A stretch of DNA of 64,000 nt from Cristatella mucedo (Eukaryota > Bryozoa > Phylactolaemata > Cristatellidae): positions 1-64,000 of the forward strand of contig WPIO01000180.1 in the NCBI GenBank assembly GCA_009760855.2. The letters run 5' to 3'. Position numbers and translations under genes: made by a program. The notes under the pieces are model-generated. The model saw only the letters and a list, made by a program, of their open reading frames with translations, was not told where the DNA came from and ran no database searches. Positions 42,179 to 52,849 of the stretch are shown piece by piece (position 1 is the first letter of the stretch; each line of letters begins with the position of its first letter).

Positions 42179-42332
42179 CATTAGCTATTTGCAACCGCCT
42201 TTCCAAATCACCGAAGTAGTCCTTGAGGTTGTCTGCAATTCGTGGACTCAACCATGCATTGAAAATCGGAAGTGCTTTCTTCTGAAGTGTTCTGATAAGG
42301 ATCCAAACGTTAGATGTGATCTCAAGTTCAAC
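42179..42332 (-). CDS. STRA6-like exon: helix end and amphipathic loop
   Basis: 154 nt between acceptor TTTTACATTACAG and donor GTAAGT, starting in phase 0 after the TYQ that ends the exon at 51460. The peptide is VELEITSNVWILIRTLQKKA, LPIFNAWLSPRIADNLKDYF, then GDLERRLQIAN and one base of Asp. It corresponds to the family segment remembered as YQVALLLLVGVVPTIQKV and the following DVSYLLAGFGIVL..DKQEVVELV region. The TIQK/TLQK and FG elements align. The second half is charged and probably amphipathic, as expected of the cytosolic or intramembrane part. Confidence 0.92.
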
Positions 42333-42334
42333 CT

Positions 42335-42735
42335 GTAATGTAAAATTAATTATAATAACGTATTTTACAAATTAGTGATCAAGTGCAAAATCTAGAGCTG
42401 ATTAAAGAAGTCCTTGCTCTACGTATTTAAAAATTCTGCACATGTATGCGCTCTGCAAATGTTAATGATTATACAAGTGAACGATATTTATTATGCCAAA
42501 AGAGAGTCATTGCATTGCCTAATTATTATGAGAATAGAGCGATTGGTCATAAAAACACGCGAGTGCAGATGAGATCATAGGATCGTAAATCCCGGAGATG
42601 AGCGTTTGAAGTCAGTTGCTGTTTCTACAACCTCAAAGCTGTTAAGTAGATGAAAGATATTGCAGCCTTGTAACTCTTACTGGCTAAAAATGAGCGAGTA
42701 CAGATGAACTGTGGCAGGAAAAATAGGAATAGTGA
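42335..42735. other. Intronic, nothing recognised
   Basis: No element or exon. Confidence 0.4.
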
Positions 42736-42739
42736 TACT

Positions 42740-43480
42740 AAAAAGACATCTGTGTAGCGTCCGACGAGAACTTAATCTCTGTCTGAACACTTTCCATAGT
42801 CCATTGGCTGTAAATAAATTATCCCAATGGTTTATAGTAATAGCAAGCTGGCATAAGCAAACAAAGGAAAACTCTTACGGACCCAGCAAATGTTGTATAA
42901 GTGTTGTACAAACAGGTGTAATGTTGTACAAACAGGTATATTTTAGCTTCTTTTAAATCTCGAAAAGTCAGGGAGTGTCGTGATGTCATTCGACAGTGAA
43001 TTCCTGGCTTTAAGAGCATACGAACTTAACGTGCGGTCTCCGAAGGATGGGAATTTGATTCGAGGCCCAAATTATGGACTCGAGTCAGACGAGTGGGTAA
43101 TACTATTCTAAGCCTGGAAGGGCAGTAGTTCGTCGCGTAGGCTGGGCCAAATGAATGAAAGGACCTAAAAGTGAGTGACGGAACCTTGAGAACGATGCTA
43201 TGCATGACGGGAAGCCAGTAAAGATCATTGGGAACCGATTTAAGTTGGCAATTGTAATCTTAGATACTGAAAGACGCAGCTACCAAATTTCGAATCAAGT
43301 AAAAGTATTATAAGTCTTTTATTGCACAAACCGGAAGATATGCAAGTAATAAGATTCATGAGTCGAGAGAAGATGTCACAAATCCCTGGAAAGGTTAGAT
43401 ATGTTGTCCTTATCTAAGCACACTCAAATTTTGCTAATGTTCGGGAGGTGAAATTAGATATACTTTACTGCAAATCTGAT
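42740..43480 (-). mobile_element. LINE-A, degenerate 3' third
   Basis: GTAGCGTCCGACGAGAACTT, CTCTGTCTGAACACTTTCCA, GTGAATTCCTGGCTTTAAGA, GCATACGAACTTAACGTGCG, then GAAAGGACCTAAAAGTGAGT. A direct repeat of about 17 nt (TGTTGTACAAACAGGT) is present near 42915. Confidence 0.78.
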
Positions 43481-43542
43481 GTAGTTTTCTGAAGCTAAGA
43501 CCCATGCGTAGTGATATAGATTACTTGTCGCTCGTCATCATC

Positions 43543-43983
43543 TCATTCTCTTCCCTTGCACCACGTTAATGGCATTCTCGCTCTTTCCAGAATTTTCTTC
43601 CGAAGATTGACGTTCTTTTGAAAATCGCATAAGAAAACCAATGCAGCTAAGACTTGTTTTAAGCTTATCTGAATGTTTTTAGACTTAGTTACAATCAGAG
43701 GCTTACAGCTTCCAGCCGCACCCACCAAGCCGGCGGCATCGCCATTGAAATCGCCGACTATTATTAACACGTGTATTAGGTATGATCGTGTATGCCTATA
43801 ACAATTTCGATATCGACGTCCAAATGCTATGCTTGATGTTATTGCTATTACCAGGGTCCGTGGATTAGATTTTTCCAAAGCAGAACCAAGGCGTAGCAGT
43901 GATGGAAGGCTCCAATCATTCGGTATTTGGTATTTACAATTTACAATTCGGTATTTACAGAATTGTCTCATGGTAATATGCAC
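43543..43983 (-). pseudogene. APE-type LINE endonuclease fragment, family uncertain
   Basis: 146-codon frame whose middle reads VLIIVGDFNGDAAGLVGAAG, the GDFN endonuclease motif, but with flanks unlike LINE-A's GDFN[IV]HF. It could be the LINE-B endonuclease (no other LINE-B copy here reaches that far) or a third family. The remainder of the frame is uninformative. Confidence 0.45.
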
Positions 43984-44450
43984 AATGTACCTCGAGAGCT
44001 GCTGCGAATAACTTGAACATAGTGGTCATCCGGCCTACTATAACTCCGGCTTTGCGTATCCCCATCTGTCTCAGAATGCTCGCTCAACGTGCAAATAACC
44101 CATAATAATGAATTAAACGACTACTTGTGGCGGTCTGAACCTGCTCAATTTAACCAAGATCTGGCTACAATTAACATGCTTGCGACCATAGCCGACGCAA
44201 TACCCACAGGTTTTCCGTTCATTCAACCCAATTGATCAGCGGAAGCTCATCGGACTAAGCCATCGTCACACGTTAATTCCTCAATCTTTAACAGTTTGCA
44301 GTCCTCTAGAAGCAGTCTTTTGATTCTCCTGTTTTTAAGTCCCTCCGGCAATAGTTGGTCAACTGTGTGTATATCCATTTCCCCCTGCATGCACACAATT
44401 GACTCTTCCTGGTTCTGCGTGATGTTAACGTTCATGTAGAAAAACTAAAC
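43984..44450. other. Unassigned; possibly LINE-derived
   Basis: Lies between an endonuclease fragment and a LINE-A piece. A 62-codon minus frame (44247-44435) has no domain. Confidence 0.3.
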
Positions 44451-44454
44451 TGAC

Positions 44455-44560
44455 GCCCTATGCTGATGTCTTAAGTGCCGAATTTTGTTCAGCGGATGAC
44501 TCATTTTCTCTAGTGGCTCATGTGCATGAAACACTCGCAATAAGGGTAGCACACTCAATA
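44455..44560 (+). mobile_element. LINE-A endonuclease remnant
   Basis: GCCGAATTTTGTTCAGCGGA and CATTTTCTCTAGTGGCTCAT match the coding strand of the LINE-A segment after GDFN (AEF..L.DSFSLVAHVH). Confidence 0.6.
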
Positions 44561-44580
44561 ATATATTTTCCCACAACTGT

Positions 44581-44949
44581 ATGCTATCTTCCCCAGTCGT
44601 TATCAAATACTATGACCATTTAACCCCATCCAAATTCCATTTAGTATACGGTGTGGCTGAATTAAAAGGCTTTGCTATTCTAATAGGAGACGCTGTTGTG
44701 CGACCTTCACCACGTGCTCGAAATTTAGGTGTTGTTTTCGACAGATGTCTAAATTTCAAAAGCTTCATTCAGAAGACTGCTTCTAAAGCTAGCCATTTAG
44801 TTAAATCCCTATCTAAGATTAGGAGCTGTCTTCCACAGTGGCTTGCAAAAAACGCAACTTGCTCGTTAGTTCTGTCTCGGCTTGATTATTGTAATTTCCT
44901 TTTGGTTGGCATACCAAAAAGAGCACCAAGCCAATGCAGCTGGCTATGA
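44581..44949 (+). pseudogene. LINE-B post-RT ORF fragment
   Basis: 122 codons. GVAELKGFAILIGDAVVRPS, PRARNLGVVFDRCLNFKSFI, LSKIRSCLPQWLAKN and LVLSRLDYCNFLLVGIPKRA parallel LINE-A's post-RT region (SARNLGVIFQSDLSLDDHI..SRLDFCNSLLTGLP). The two families are therefore related and differ mainly in the C-terminus and 3' end. Frameshift after NFLLVG. Confidence 0.83.
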
Positions 44950-45535
44950 ATATGGCTGTGAGGCTAGTTTTCAAGTCCCAGAGGTTTAACCACGCGTCTC
45001 CTTTGCTAAAGGAGCTAGTATGGATACCGGTTGATCAATGGATACAGAGCCAAGTTCTTATGCTGACCCACATGGCCCGCCACGGCTTGGTGCCTCCATA
45101 CCTAGATGAACTGCTGCACCAGTTTCAGCATTCTCGTGCCCCCAGGTCTGGTATGGACAGTAAATTAGCTGGTTGATTCTCCAGTTTAAAAACCGTTGGC
45201 GACAGAAGCTTTAGCACTGCAGGTTCTAGACTGTGGAACTCGCTTCCACAATTCTTACGCAATGACAAGTATTCTCCTGCTGTCGACTATATCTCATCCT
45301 TTTCATTGGTCCTGAGCTGCTACTTCCATGTGACTCACTACCTCAACTGCTCTCCTGAATGTGCTATGCTTCCCCTTCCTCTTGGTTGGGTGAGGTGAAG
45401 TCTGTGGCTACTGAATGCGTACCTAAAGCCGCGTAGGCTGTGAGTGGGCTATACAAAACTCTCCTGCGTAGCACCCACATTGTCTTTATGGCTTTGTGGA
45501 GTTACAGATGGCGGCACATTCTCCACATTCAATAT
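44640..45535 (+). mobile_element. LINE-B, 5'-truncated
   Basis: GGTGTGGCTGAATTAAAAGG, then GCGACCTTCACCACGTGCTC, CCAATGCAGCTGGCTATGAA, GAGCCAAGTTCTTATGCTGA, GGTGAAGTCTGTGGCTACTG, ending GGAGTTACAGATGGCGGCAC. The pentamer tail is lost or replaced. Confidence 0.9.
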
Positions 45536-46220
45536 CACCACAATATCGCCAATTTCCGATAACTCAAGATCTTTAAAATTGAAGCTGTCCGCGTAACAAT
45601 ATATTTTCGTCACCGATGCCCAATCCCTCAACCATCATTGGTCATCATTGGTAAAATTCTACAAGACTCTCACTGATGTGTTTATTGAGTTTGCACCAAC
45701 TGCACTAACCACACTGTGAACCCTGGCCCAGATGGCCTCTAGTTTACCGCAGATATTCAGCTGGCTAGGTCTACTGAGCGAAAACGTGGAAAAACATGCA
45801 AGCGATTTAGACTGACTCTCTATCGTCAAGCAAACAAAAATTAATGTAGACCTTCACAAGCAACTCTAGTAAAGCCCGAGCCTAGTAAAGCTTACAAAAA
45901 TCAATTCTAGTAAAGACCAAGCCTAGTTTAGCTTATACAAAAATATTCTTGAATCGGAGATGCAATATTCAAAAATGCTAATCTCTGACATAATCTATCT
46001 CTATAACCCCACCCAGGTTGGCCACTTACGTAATGATCTTTGTAATGGTCTAGCTTCATTAGTAAAACAGGCAAACAAGATCAGAGAGGACATGCATAAA
46101 GTAGCTGCCTCTCATCCGGACTTCGGTCCCTCAATGACACCAAGACGGTACTCACTTCGCCCGATTCCGCACACCATCTCGATGTCTAGATTCAAGGAGT
46201 CTAGAGTGACCTCATCTTAA
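45536..46220. other. Unassigned, perhaps LINE-A pre-RT sequence
   Basis: A plus frame at 45960-46220 runs up to LINE-A sequence at about 46225, so it may be that element's upstream part. I see no motif. Confidence 0.3.
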
Positions 46221-46224
46221 AATT

Positions 46225-47699
46225 CCTCTCGCAGTCAAATAAGACTGTCAGTCCTTTAGACCCTATTCCCAATATTACCGCCCAGTCTGCCTTCTACCAT
46301 TCCAATCAAATACACTGGAACGGGTCATGGTGGACCAGCTGAACTCATGTAGTGAAACTTCACAACCTGCTAGTAAGTTCCAGTCTGGCTTTAGAGATAA
46401 TCACTCAACAGAGTCAATATTGCTTAGGATGTACAACGACCTACTTAGGAATGCAGACATAGGTAGAGTGGCTCTGCTTGTTTTGCTCGATCTTTCGGCA
46501 GCTTCTGATACTATCGATCAGCAAGTTCTTCTAGAGCGCATCTAATCTCGCCTGGGCATCACTGGCACTGCTCTGCAATAGTTCAGGTCCTATCTCAGTG
46601 GGAGACTCCAAAGTTTTGACGTGAATGGACAAAGATCATCCGAGGTACCTCTGAAATATGGGGTATTTCAGGGCTCCGTGCTAGGTCTGGTTCTTTTCAC
46701 GGTTTATACTCTCCCTCTTGCTGATGTGATTGCCAAGCACAATCTAGGCTTTCACTTCTATGTGGATGACACCCAGTTGTACCTTTGCTTTGATCCCTCC
46801 CAACCTTCGAGCACCTAGAGTTCTCTCAACTCACTTGCTTCATGTATTAATGCCATCGGCACATAGATGGCAGCAAATTTTCTAAAAGTAAACGATGATA
46901 AAAATGACTTACTAGTTATGGGCAAACCCAGCGCGATTCAGATATTGGAAAGGCTGACGCTCAAAATTCGCTCAGCCAGCATAACTCCCGTTTAATCAGC
47001 TCGAAATCGAGATTTCATGTTCCCAAGTGACCTCTCGTTAGACGACCAAATCAGCTCCACAGTCAAGTCTGCCTACTTTCAGCTACATAACATTGCTAAA
47101 ATTCGGGCTTGTTAAAATAAGGATACCACGTCTAAGTTGGTCCATGCATTCGTGACATCCCATCTTGACTTCTGTAACTCACCGCTTGCTGGTCTACTGG
47201 CATGTGCAATCAGGCGTTTACAGCTGGTGCAAAACTCTGCAGCTAGGCTTGTCTGTCGTGAGCATCGCAGTTGCCACATCACACCACTTCTCACCAACCT
47301 GTAGTGGCTACCATTCAAGCAACGGATCGACTTCAAGGTTTTGTCGCTCACTTTTAGGTCACTTCATTCTTTGGCTCCAGCCTATCTCTCAGATCTACTC
47401 TCCCATCAGGCCAAGCATCGTACCACCCGCTTTTCGGAATCCAACAGTTTACCAATATCTCGTACAAACCTCAAATCCTCTGGAGACCATGCATTTAGTT
47501 CGTATGCTGCTAAAGCCTGGAACTCACTCCCGAATTGAGTCAGAACACACCCTCACTTGACCACATTAAAAAAGAACTTAAAAACATACCTATTTGGGAA
47601 AGCATTTAGTGGGTCCCTGTGATTCGTCCTTGATGTGCTTATGCGTGCTGACACTGTGCATGCTGCGACTAACCACGTTTGCATGCTGACCCTGTGCAT
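46225..47699 (+). mobile_element. LINE-A RT copy, left part of nested pair
   Basis: After CCTTTAGACCCTATTCCCAA it skips about 150 nt to TTACCGCCCAGTCTGCCTTC. It continues with FQSGFRDNHSTESILLRMYN, LLDLSAASDTID, QGSVLGLVLFTVYTLPLADV and FYVDDTQLYLCF (Ala to Val in the box), then the post-RT region and UTR to CCTGTGCAT at 47699. LINE-B sequence begins there. Confidence 0.9.
46327..46818 (+). pseudogene. LINE-A RT fragments (FYVDD)
   Basis: Two frames (46327-46545, 46621-46818) cover the RT core around the catalytic box at about 46757 (FYVDDTQLYLCFDPSQ). They are separated by TAA/TAG changes in the LERI*SRLGI and ALQ*FRSYLSG positions. Both catalytic Asp codons are intact but the gene is interrupted. 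Confidence 0.85.
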
Positions 47700-48125
47700 A
47701 GCAAAGTTCTTACGCTGACCCACAAGGCCCGCCATGGCATGGCTCCTTCGTACCTAGTTGAACTGCTGCATCAGTTTCAGCCTGTTCGCGCCCTCAGGTC
47801 CTGTGTGGACAATAAGTTAGCTGTCCAATTCCTCCGCTTAAAGACCATTGGCGACGGAAGCTTTAGCTCTGCAGGTCCTAGACTGTGGAACTCGCTTCCA
47901 CAATTCTTACGCAACGACATCTACTCTCCAACTGCCGACTGTGGCACATCTTTTTCAGCGGTCCTGAACTGCTACTTCTATGCTACTCACTACCTCAACT
48001 GCTCTCCTGACTCTGCTATGCTTCCCACTTTCTCTTTGTTGCGTGAGACGAAGTCTGTTGGCTACCGAAAGCGTACCGAAAGCCGCTTAGGCTGTGAGTG
48101 TGTTATACAAAACTCTCCTGCGTAA
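47679..48125 (+). pseudogene. LINE-B C-terminal ORF fragment, open
   Basis: 148 codons. The first about 7 are LINE-A UTR; then SKVLTLTHKARHGMAPSYLV, ELLHQFQPVRALRSCVDNKL, FSSAGPRLWNSLPQFLRNDI and SVGYRKRTESRLGCECVIQN. This is the natural LINE-B C-terminus, ending QNSPA. With 50224-50676 it is the least damaged LINE-B coding piece. Confidence 0.88.
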
Positions 48126-48200
48126 CACCCACATAGTCGCTATGACTTTGTGGAGTTACAGACGGAGATACATTACATTACATCACATTACATTTCGCCC
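47700..48200 (+). mobile_element. LINE-B inserted inside LINE-A 3' UTR
   Basis: A 5'-truncated LINE-B 3' segment (GCAAAGTTCTTACGCTGACC to GGAGATACATTACATTACAT) between the two halves of a LINE-A 3' UTR. Short pentamer tail ATTACATTACATCACATTAC. Confidence 0.93.
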
Positions 48201-48209
48201 CTGTTTTAT

Positions 48210-48355
48210 TAAAATTTTTATTCATGTTGTTTGTCAGGCGTGATATTATTTACCATTCAACCGAGTTTTCCTTTGCAGCAAATATAAAGCGCCCATATGG
48301 AGATTGAGTTCTCTGAGGGCGCTTCATCTAGTCCATTATTGTTATGATTATTGTT
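48210..48355 (+). mobile_element. LINE-A 3' end, right part of nested pair
   Basis: TTCATGTTGTTTGTCAGGCG, TTTCCTTTGCAGCAAATATA, hairpin AAAGCGCCCATATGGAGATT..CTGAGGGCGCTTCATC, then ATTATTGTTATGATTATTG. It completes the copy at 46225-47699. Confidence 0.88.
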
Positions 48356-48819
48356 ATCGTTATAATTTTGAGATTCATAGATCTGCTGCTGCAATGCATT
48401 GCTACTACCACGATCAATATGTCCATTGCCTTAGGTCATGCCCCTGCACCTTTAATACAGGCTATTGTTACGCCAAAAATGAATAAAGCAACACTAGACC
48501 AAGAGAACTTAAGCAACTTTCGTCCAGTCTCCCTTTTACCATTCCTACCGAAGACACTGAAGAGAGTCGTGGCAGACCAATTTATATTGCAACTTCAAAC
48601 ATTAGTAGTAAGTTGCAGTCTGGTATGAGAGATATTCTCTCTACAGAATTAGCGTTACTTCAAGACTATGACTATAACAACCTACCTAGGAATGCAAACT
48701 TACGTAGGGGTATATCTGCTTGTTCTGGTCATCTATAAGCAGCTGTTGATACTATCAATCGCCTAGCCCTTCTTGAGCGCCTCGCATCTCGCCTTGGCGT
48801 CACCGGGTACTGCATTGCA

Positions 48820-49083
48820 ATGATCCAGGCCCTTTCTGAGGGAAGACTCCAGATTATTGATGTGAATGGATACAAATCATCAGAGGAGCCTCTGAAAAAG
48901 GGGCTACCTCAGGCCTCTGTGCTTGGTCTCGTTCTTTTCACGATTTATACTCTCCCTCATGCCGACGTGATAGCCGGGCACAATCTAGGCTTTCACTTCC
49001 TCGCAGATGACACTCCTTTCCTTGAATTTGAACTTTGCTTTGATCCCTCCCAGCATTCCAGAATTCAACTCCTTGTTTACTGA
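48820..49083 (+). pseudogene. LINE-A RT fragment (LADD)
   Basis: 87 codons: QIIDVNGYKSSEEPLKKGLP, QASVLGLVLFTIYTLPHADV, then FHFLADDTPFLEFELCFDPS. The box Tyr is Leu and extra residues follow. Non-functional copy. Confidence 0.83.
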
Positions 49084-49923
49084 CGACATCCACACATTGA
49101 TGGCAGCAAAATTTCTTAAATTGAATGATGATTAATTTTCTCACTAGTTATATGTAAATAAAAATGATTAAGAAATTGGAAATGTAAATGCTCACAATTA
49201 GCTCTACCATAATCTTTCCGAATAAATCTGCACAAAATCTAGATGTCCTGTTCCTAAGTGACTTTTTATTAGAAGACCACGTCAGCTCCCTAGTCAAGTC
49301 CGCCTACTTCCATCTACATCACGTTGTTAAAATTCGCACTTGCTTAGAGAATGATACTTAATCTAAATTGGTCCATGCATTTGTGACATCCCGTTTTGAA
49401 TTCTATAACTTAGTGCCGGCTGGTCTACCTGCCTTGCGAAATCAGGCGCTTGCAGCTGGTGCAAAACACTGCAGCTAGGCTTGTTAGTCGGGAGCGTCGA
49501 AGTTGCCACAACACAGCAACACACGCCTACCTGCACTGGCTCCCAGTGAAGCAATGCATCGCCTTAAAGGTTCTGTTACTCATTTTTAGGCCCCTTCATT
49601 TGTAGACTCCAGTCGGCCTATTGGATGTATTTCCCCACCAGGCGAAGCAACGTACCACTCGTTTTTTGGAAGCTGATTGTTTGCCAATACCTCATGGGCA
49701 CCTCAAATCCTGATGAGACTGTGCCTGCAGTTCATTTGCTATCAAAACCTGGTACTCACTTTCCACTTACGTCATGAAAGGCTTGACCACATTAAAAGGA
49801 AACTAAAACGCGTCTATCTATCAGTACGTTTAGTGGGTCCACGTGATTCGTCCTGGACGTTCTTATGCGTGCTGACACTGTGCATGCTGTCGCTAACCCT
49901 ATTTGCAAGCTGACCCTGTGCAT

Positions 49924-49985
49924 GTCACGCCTAGCCACGCCCAAACCACGCCCAGCCTCGCTAGCCACGCTAGCCATGCCATGCT
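49924..49985 (+). repeat. Degenerate CTAGCCACGC tandem array
   Basis: About six imperfect 8-10 nt units (cctagccacg, cccaaaccacg, cccagcctcg, ctagccacg, ctagccatg) within the LINE-A 3' UTR, where other copies have a single CCTGACCATG-type unit. Confidence 0.8.
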
Positions 49986-50132
49986 TGTCGTCGTCGAGCT
50001 ACTGTGAGCTATGGCTAACCGTTCGATGGAGCTTCTTTTTTAGCAACTGTCAAGTGCCTAGAAAAAGGACTTCTTTGAGGGCGCTACATCAAATGCGTAA
50101 TTTTAATAATAATAATAATTATTATTTCGCTA

Positions 50133-50742
50133 AGATTAGGGAGCTTCTGCCACCGTGGCTGGCTAAATAGATCTTCAAGTCTCAGCGGTTTGAGCACGCG
50201 TCTCCTTTGCTGAAAGAGCTAGGATGGTTGCGGTTGATCAAAGGATACAGAGCAAAGTTCTTATGCTGACCCACAAGGCCCGCCACGGCTTGGCTCCTTC
50301 GTACCTAGCTGAACTGCTGCATCAGTTTCAGCCTGTTCGAGCCCTCAGGTCCTGTGTGGACAATAAATTAGCTGTCCCATTCCTCCGCTTAATGACACTT
50401 GGCGACATAAGCTTTAGCTCTGCAGGTCCTAGACTGTGGAACTCGCTTCCAAAATTCGTACGCAACGACAGCTACTCTCCTACTGCCGACTATGGCACAT
50501 CCTTTTCGGCGGTCCTGAGCTGCTACTTTTATGCTACTCACTACCTCATCTGCTCTCCTGACTCTTCTATGCTTCCCACTTTCTCTTTGTTGCGTGAGAC
50601 GAAGTCTGTTGGCTACCGAATGCGTACCAAAAGCCCCTTAGGCTGTGAGTGGGCTATACAAAACTCTCCTGCGTAACACCCACATGGTCTTTATTACTTC
50701 GTTGAGTTACAGACGGAGATACTTTACATTACATTACATAAA
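50133..50742 (+). mobile_element. LINE-B, internally deleted, intact 3' end
   Basis: It starts GCTAAGATTAGGGAGCTTCT, jumps at GGCTAAATAG|ATCTTCAAGTCT (deleting about 100 nt), then runs through the C-terminal ORF to GGAGATACTTTACATTACAT. Confidence 0.92.
50224..50676 (+). pseudogene. LINE-B C-terminal ORF fragment, open
   Basis: 150 codons closely matching 47679-48125: QRIQSKVLMLTHKARHGLAP, SYLAELLHQFQPVRALRSCV, SFSSAGPRLWNSLPKFVRND, FYATHYLICSPDSSMLPTFS and SVGYRMRTKSPLGCEWAIQN, ending QNSPA. The open reading and high similarity between the two copies suggest comparatively recent activity of LINE-B. Confidence 0.88.
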
Positions 50743-50829
50743 CAGCTCCTACTAAATTTCGGGTTTTGTCCAGGCCAGACTACCGGAATTCAGTGTAGGC
50801 CTGGCTAAAAATTTGATTGAGCCTCTGCA

Positions 50830-51412
50830 ACTGATTCCAAATCGGCTGCTCAGCAGGTTGGTCAGCAGACCCAAGAGGTTTACGCTTGCGTCTCAATTGT
50901 TGATAGACATGCAGTGTCTTCTAGATGATTAGTTAATGCGAAGCAAAGCTCTTACGCTGACCCACCAAGCTGAGCTCCTTCACATGTATCTAAACTTCAA
51001 CACAAGTTTTAATTTTCCCTTGCACCCAGGTCATATGCAGAAGAAATATCAGCTGTTTCTTTGTGTAGTTCAAAGAGCGGTTCCATAAAAAGCTTTCGCT
51101 GTGCAAATTCTAGAATTTGGAAATTAATTTTTAAGTTCTGAAGCAGCAATATATCCTCTCTCGCTGCTAAATGTTTTACGTCTTTTGCAGTCATCATGTG
51201 CGCCACTTACATTTTAGACTGTAAGCCAAACAGAGCTAGGCTTATCACATTCCCTTCGTTGCAAGCGATGAAGTCGGTGGGCTAATAACCGTCGGTGCAC
51301 CAAAAACTGCTTTAGCTCTGGCTTATGCTGTAGGAAACACTCTACAGCATAAATTATTCCGATAGTCCCTTGCGGCTTTGTGGAGTTACCAACAGCGATT
51401 ACTACGGAGATT
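50830..51412 (+). mobile_element. LINE-B, very degenerate, next to exon
   Basis: GCAAAGCTCTTACGCTGACC, CACAAGTTTTAATTTTCCCT, CAAGCGATGAAGTCGGTGGG, GCGGCTTTGTGGAGTTACCA, then ACGGAGATTA. An old copy whose 3' end lies 48 nt from the donor of the exon at 51460. Confidence 0.78.
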
Positions 51413-51459
51413 AAAAAGACATTTCGCATTACGACAGCATTTAGAGGCTTTAGACTGAC

Positions 51460-51595
51460 CTGGTACGTCGCAGCGATGAGAATCACAAACGTCGCTACAA
51501 GTCGTGTTGGAAACCTGAAGTATGGAGTCTTATTGTAGAAAAAATTGGCCCGGAGCTTTTCTGGATTAAAAATGCTCATTGAATGTAAACTTTTC
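51460..51595 (-). CDS. STRA6-like exon: FRFP..TYQ helix
   Basis: 136 nt. Acceptor CTATTTCTTTAG and donor GTCAGT. The first base completes a codon from an exon not found, then KSLHSMSIFNPEKLRANFFY and NKTPYFRFPTRLVATFVILI, then AATYQ. It matches the family segment remembered as [26 protein letters not shown]: the aromatic-Phe/Arg-Phe/Leu-Pro turn into the helix and the terminal Tyr-Gln. It ends exactly in phase 0 before VELE in the next exon. The in-frame Met at 51579 is internal, not a start. The donor GTCAGT is non-standard at +3 but acceptable. Confidence 0.92.
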
Positions 51596-52075
51596 CTAAA
51601 GAAATAGATCGGATTGAAATCTCACTTAGCAAGAAAAATGCCTGCTTGAAATTATCATAGAATTTCACGGAAACACCGATGCTAAACATAGATTGAACCG
51701 ATTCAAATATATGCCTGTATGTACTCATAAATCTAATATTTGCGTGGCAGTCTTAGTTTAAAAAAACTCAGGATTTATATCACCATTAGACATGACCAAT
51801 TAATTTATTTCCCTCAGGTCTTAGGATAAACCTTGGCTTGGATCATGGATTGGTTGATAAAGCCATCGTCTATGGTGCGAAATATCGTCATTTATGACGC
51901 ATTACAAAATGCGACGAACGCTACACAGTAACCCTCAAGGATTTCAGTCGGATAACGAACGTCTAAAGCTCAAAAATTCAAAAATAATTAAGCGACTAGA
52001 ACTAGTAACGCATCATGATATTAAATCTTTGATATTCCTCCGGCTGGATTTTAAAAGCTGCAAATATTGGATTCA
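51596..52075. other. Intronic, nothing recognised
   Basis: No exon or element landmarks. The missing STRA6-like exon was sought here and not found. Confidence 0.4.
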
Positions 52076-52078
52076 GTT

Positions 52079-52165
52079 GTAATAATAACAATAATAATAA
52101 ACTTGATAGAGTGCCCTTAGAGAGCTCAATTTCTTTCTAGGTGCTTGACATTATCCGTATGCGTT
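52079..52165 (-). mobile_element. LINE-A terminal fragment
   Basis: AATAATAACAATAATAATAA, ACTTGATAGAGTGCCCTTAG and TTTCTTTCTAGGTGCTTGAC: tail and hairpin only. Confidence 0.85.
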
Positions 52166-52595
52166 ACTAAGAAAATTATAAAGTCCCTCTCTTAGATTAC
52201 CAAAGTATAAGCATTAGAACATTTTGTCTTCTTTTGTTAGAAAACGGAAAGTTGCAGCGTCTGCCATGTGAATTGTTAATCTTCTTCAAATAGTTAACAA
52301 AAAGTTGGAATTTCTGCACTCATATTAAGCTAAATTACTGTGACTTAACGACAAATAAAAAAGCTTGAAATAAACCTTTCTGTAGTGGCATTTACTTCTA
52401 GTGTCAGGGGTGTTAGTGCTAATCAACTGCTACTTATGTTGCCAGCATTTTTTGGGTGCTTGAAAGAGATATATTTCTTGCGGTCTAGTATACAAATGTT
52501 TTATAGTACAGTAGCATCTTGGCTTGCGAGTTCAATTCGTTCCGTGACAAAGCTCGTAATTCAAATTATTCGTATTTCAAATTATTCGTATTTCA
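52166..52595. other. Intronic; short 17-nt tandem near its end
   Basis: At 52556-52597 the unit TCAAATTATTCGTATT is repeated about 2.5 times. A hydrophobic 110-codon plus frame (52385-52717) crosses this and runs into a LINE-A tail, so I do not call it a gene. Confidence 0.45.
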
Positions 52596-52599
52596 AATC

Positions 52600-52795
52600 A
52601 ATTTTCCCCATATATTCGCATTCTGACAATGTGCATTTCGCTTCTAGCCATGTTATGAGTGTTGTTTTAGGAGTATGCTACAGCTATCCATTCAATTATA
52701 CTTTTTATAGTAAATGAAAAGTGCCTAGAAAGAGATTGAGTTCTCTGAGGGCGCTGTAATAAATATATAATTATTACAACTATTATTAACAGCGC
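52600..52795 (+). mobile_element. LINE-A 3' UTR end
   Basis: AGCCATGTTATGAGTGTTGT, then hairpin AAAGTGCCTAGAAAGAGATT..CTGAGGGCGCTGTAAT, then ATAATTATTACAACTATTATT. Confidence 0.8.
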
Positions 52796-52849
52796 CTGAA
52801 TAACGTAGTTCTGGCTTCGCTGAAATTCAATCCAATGTCACCAAATTTT

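Larger units (their letters stand above)
48370..50128 (+). mobile_element. LINE-A RT copy, diverged
   Basis: Begins IDLLLQCIATTTINMSIALG, then KMNKATLDQENLSNFRPVSL, GLPQASVLGLVLFTIYTLPH, FLADDTPFLEFELCF (box region altered), the post-RT region with many indels, and a UTR containing a short GC-rich tandem array. It ends with the decayed hairpin and (AAT)n at 50103-50128. Confidence 0.87.

Noticed and set aside
52385-52717. 110-codon hydrophobic plus-strand frame
   Set aside because: It crosses a short tandem repeat and runs into a LINE-A 3' UTR. It has no start, splice or family support.
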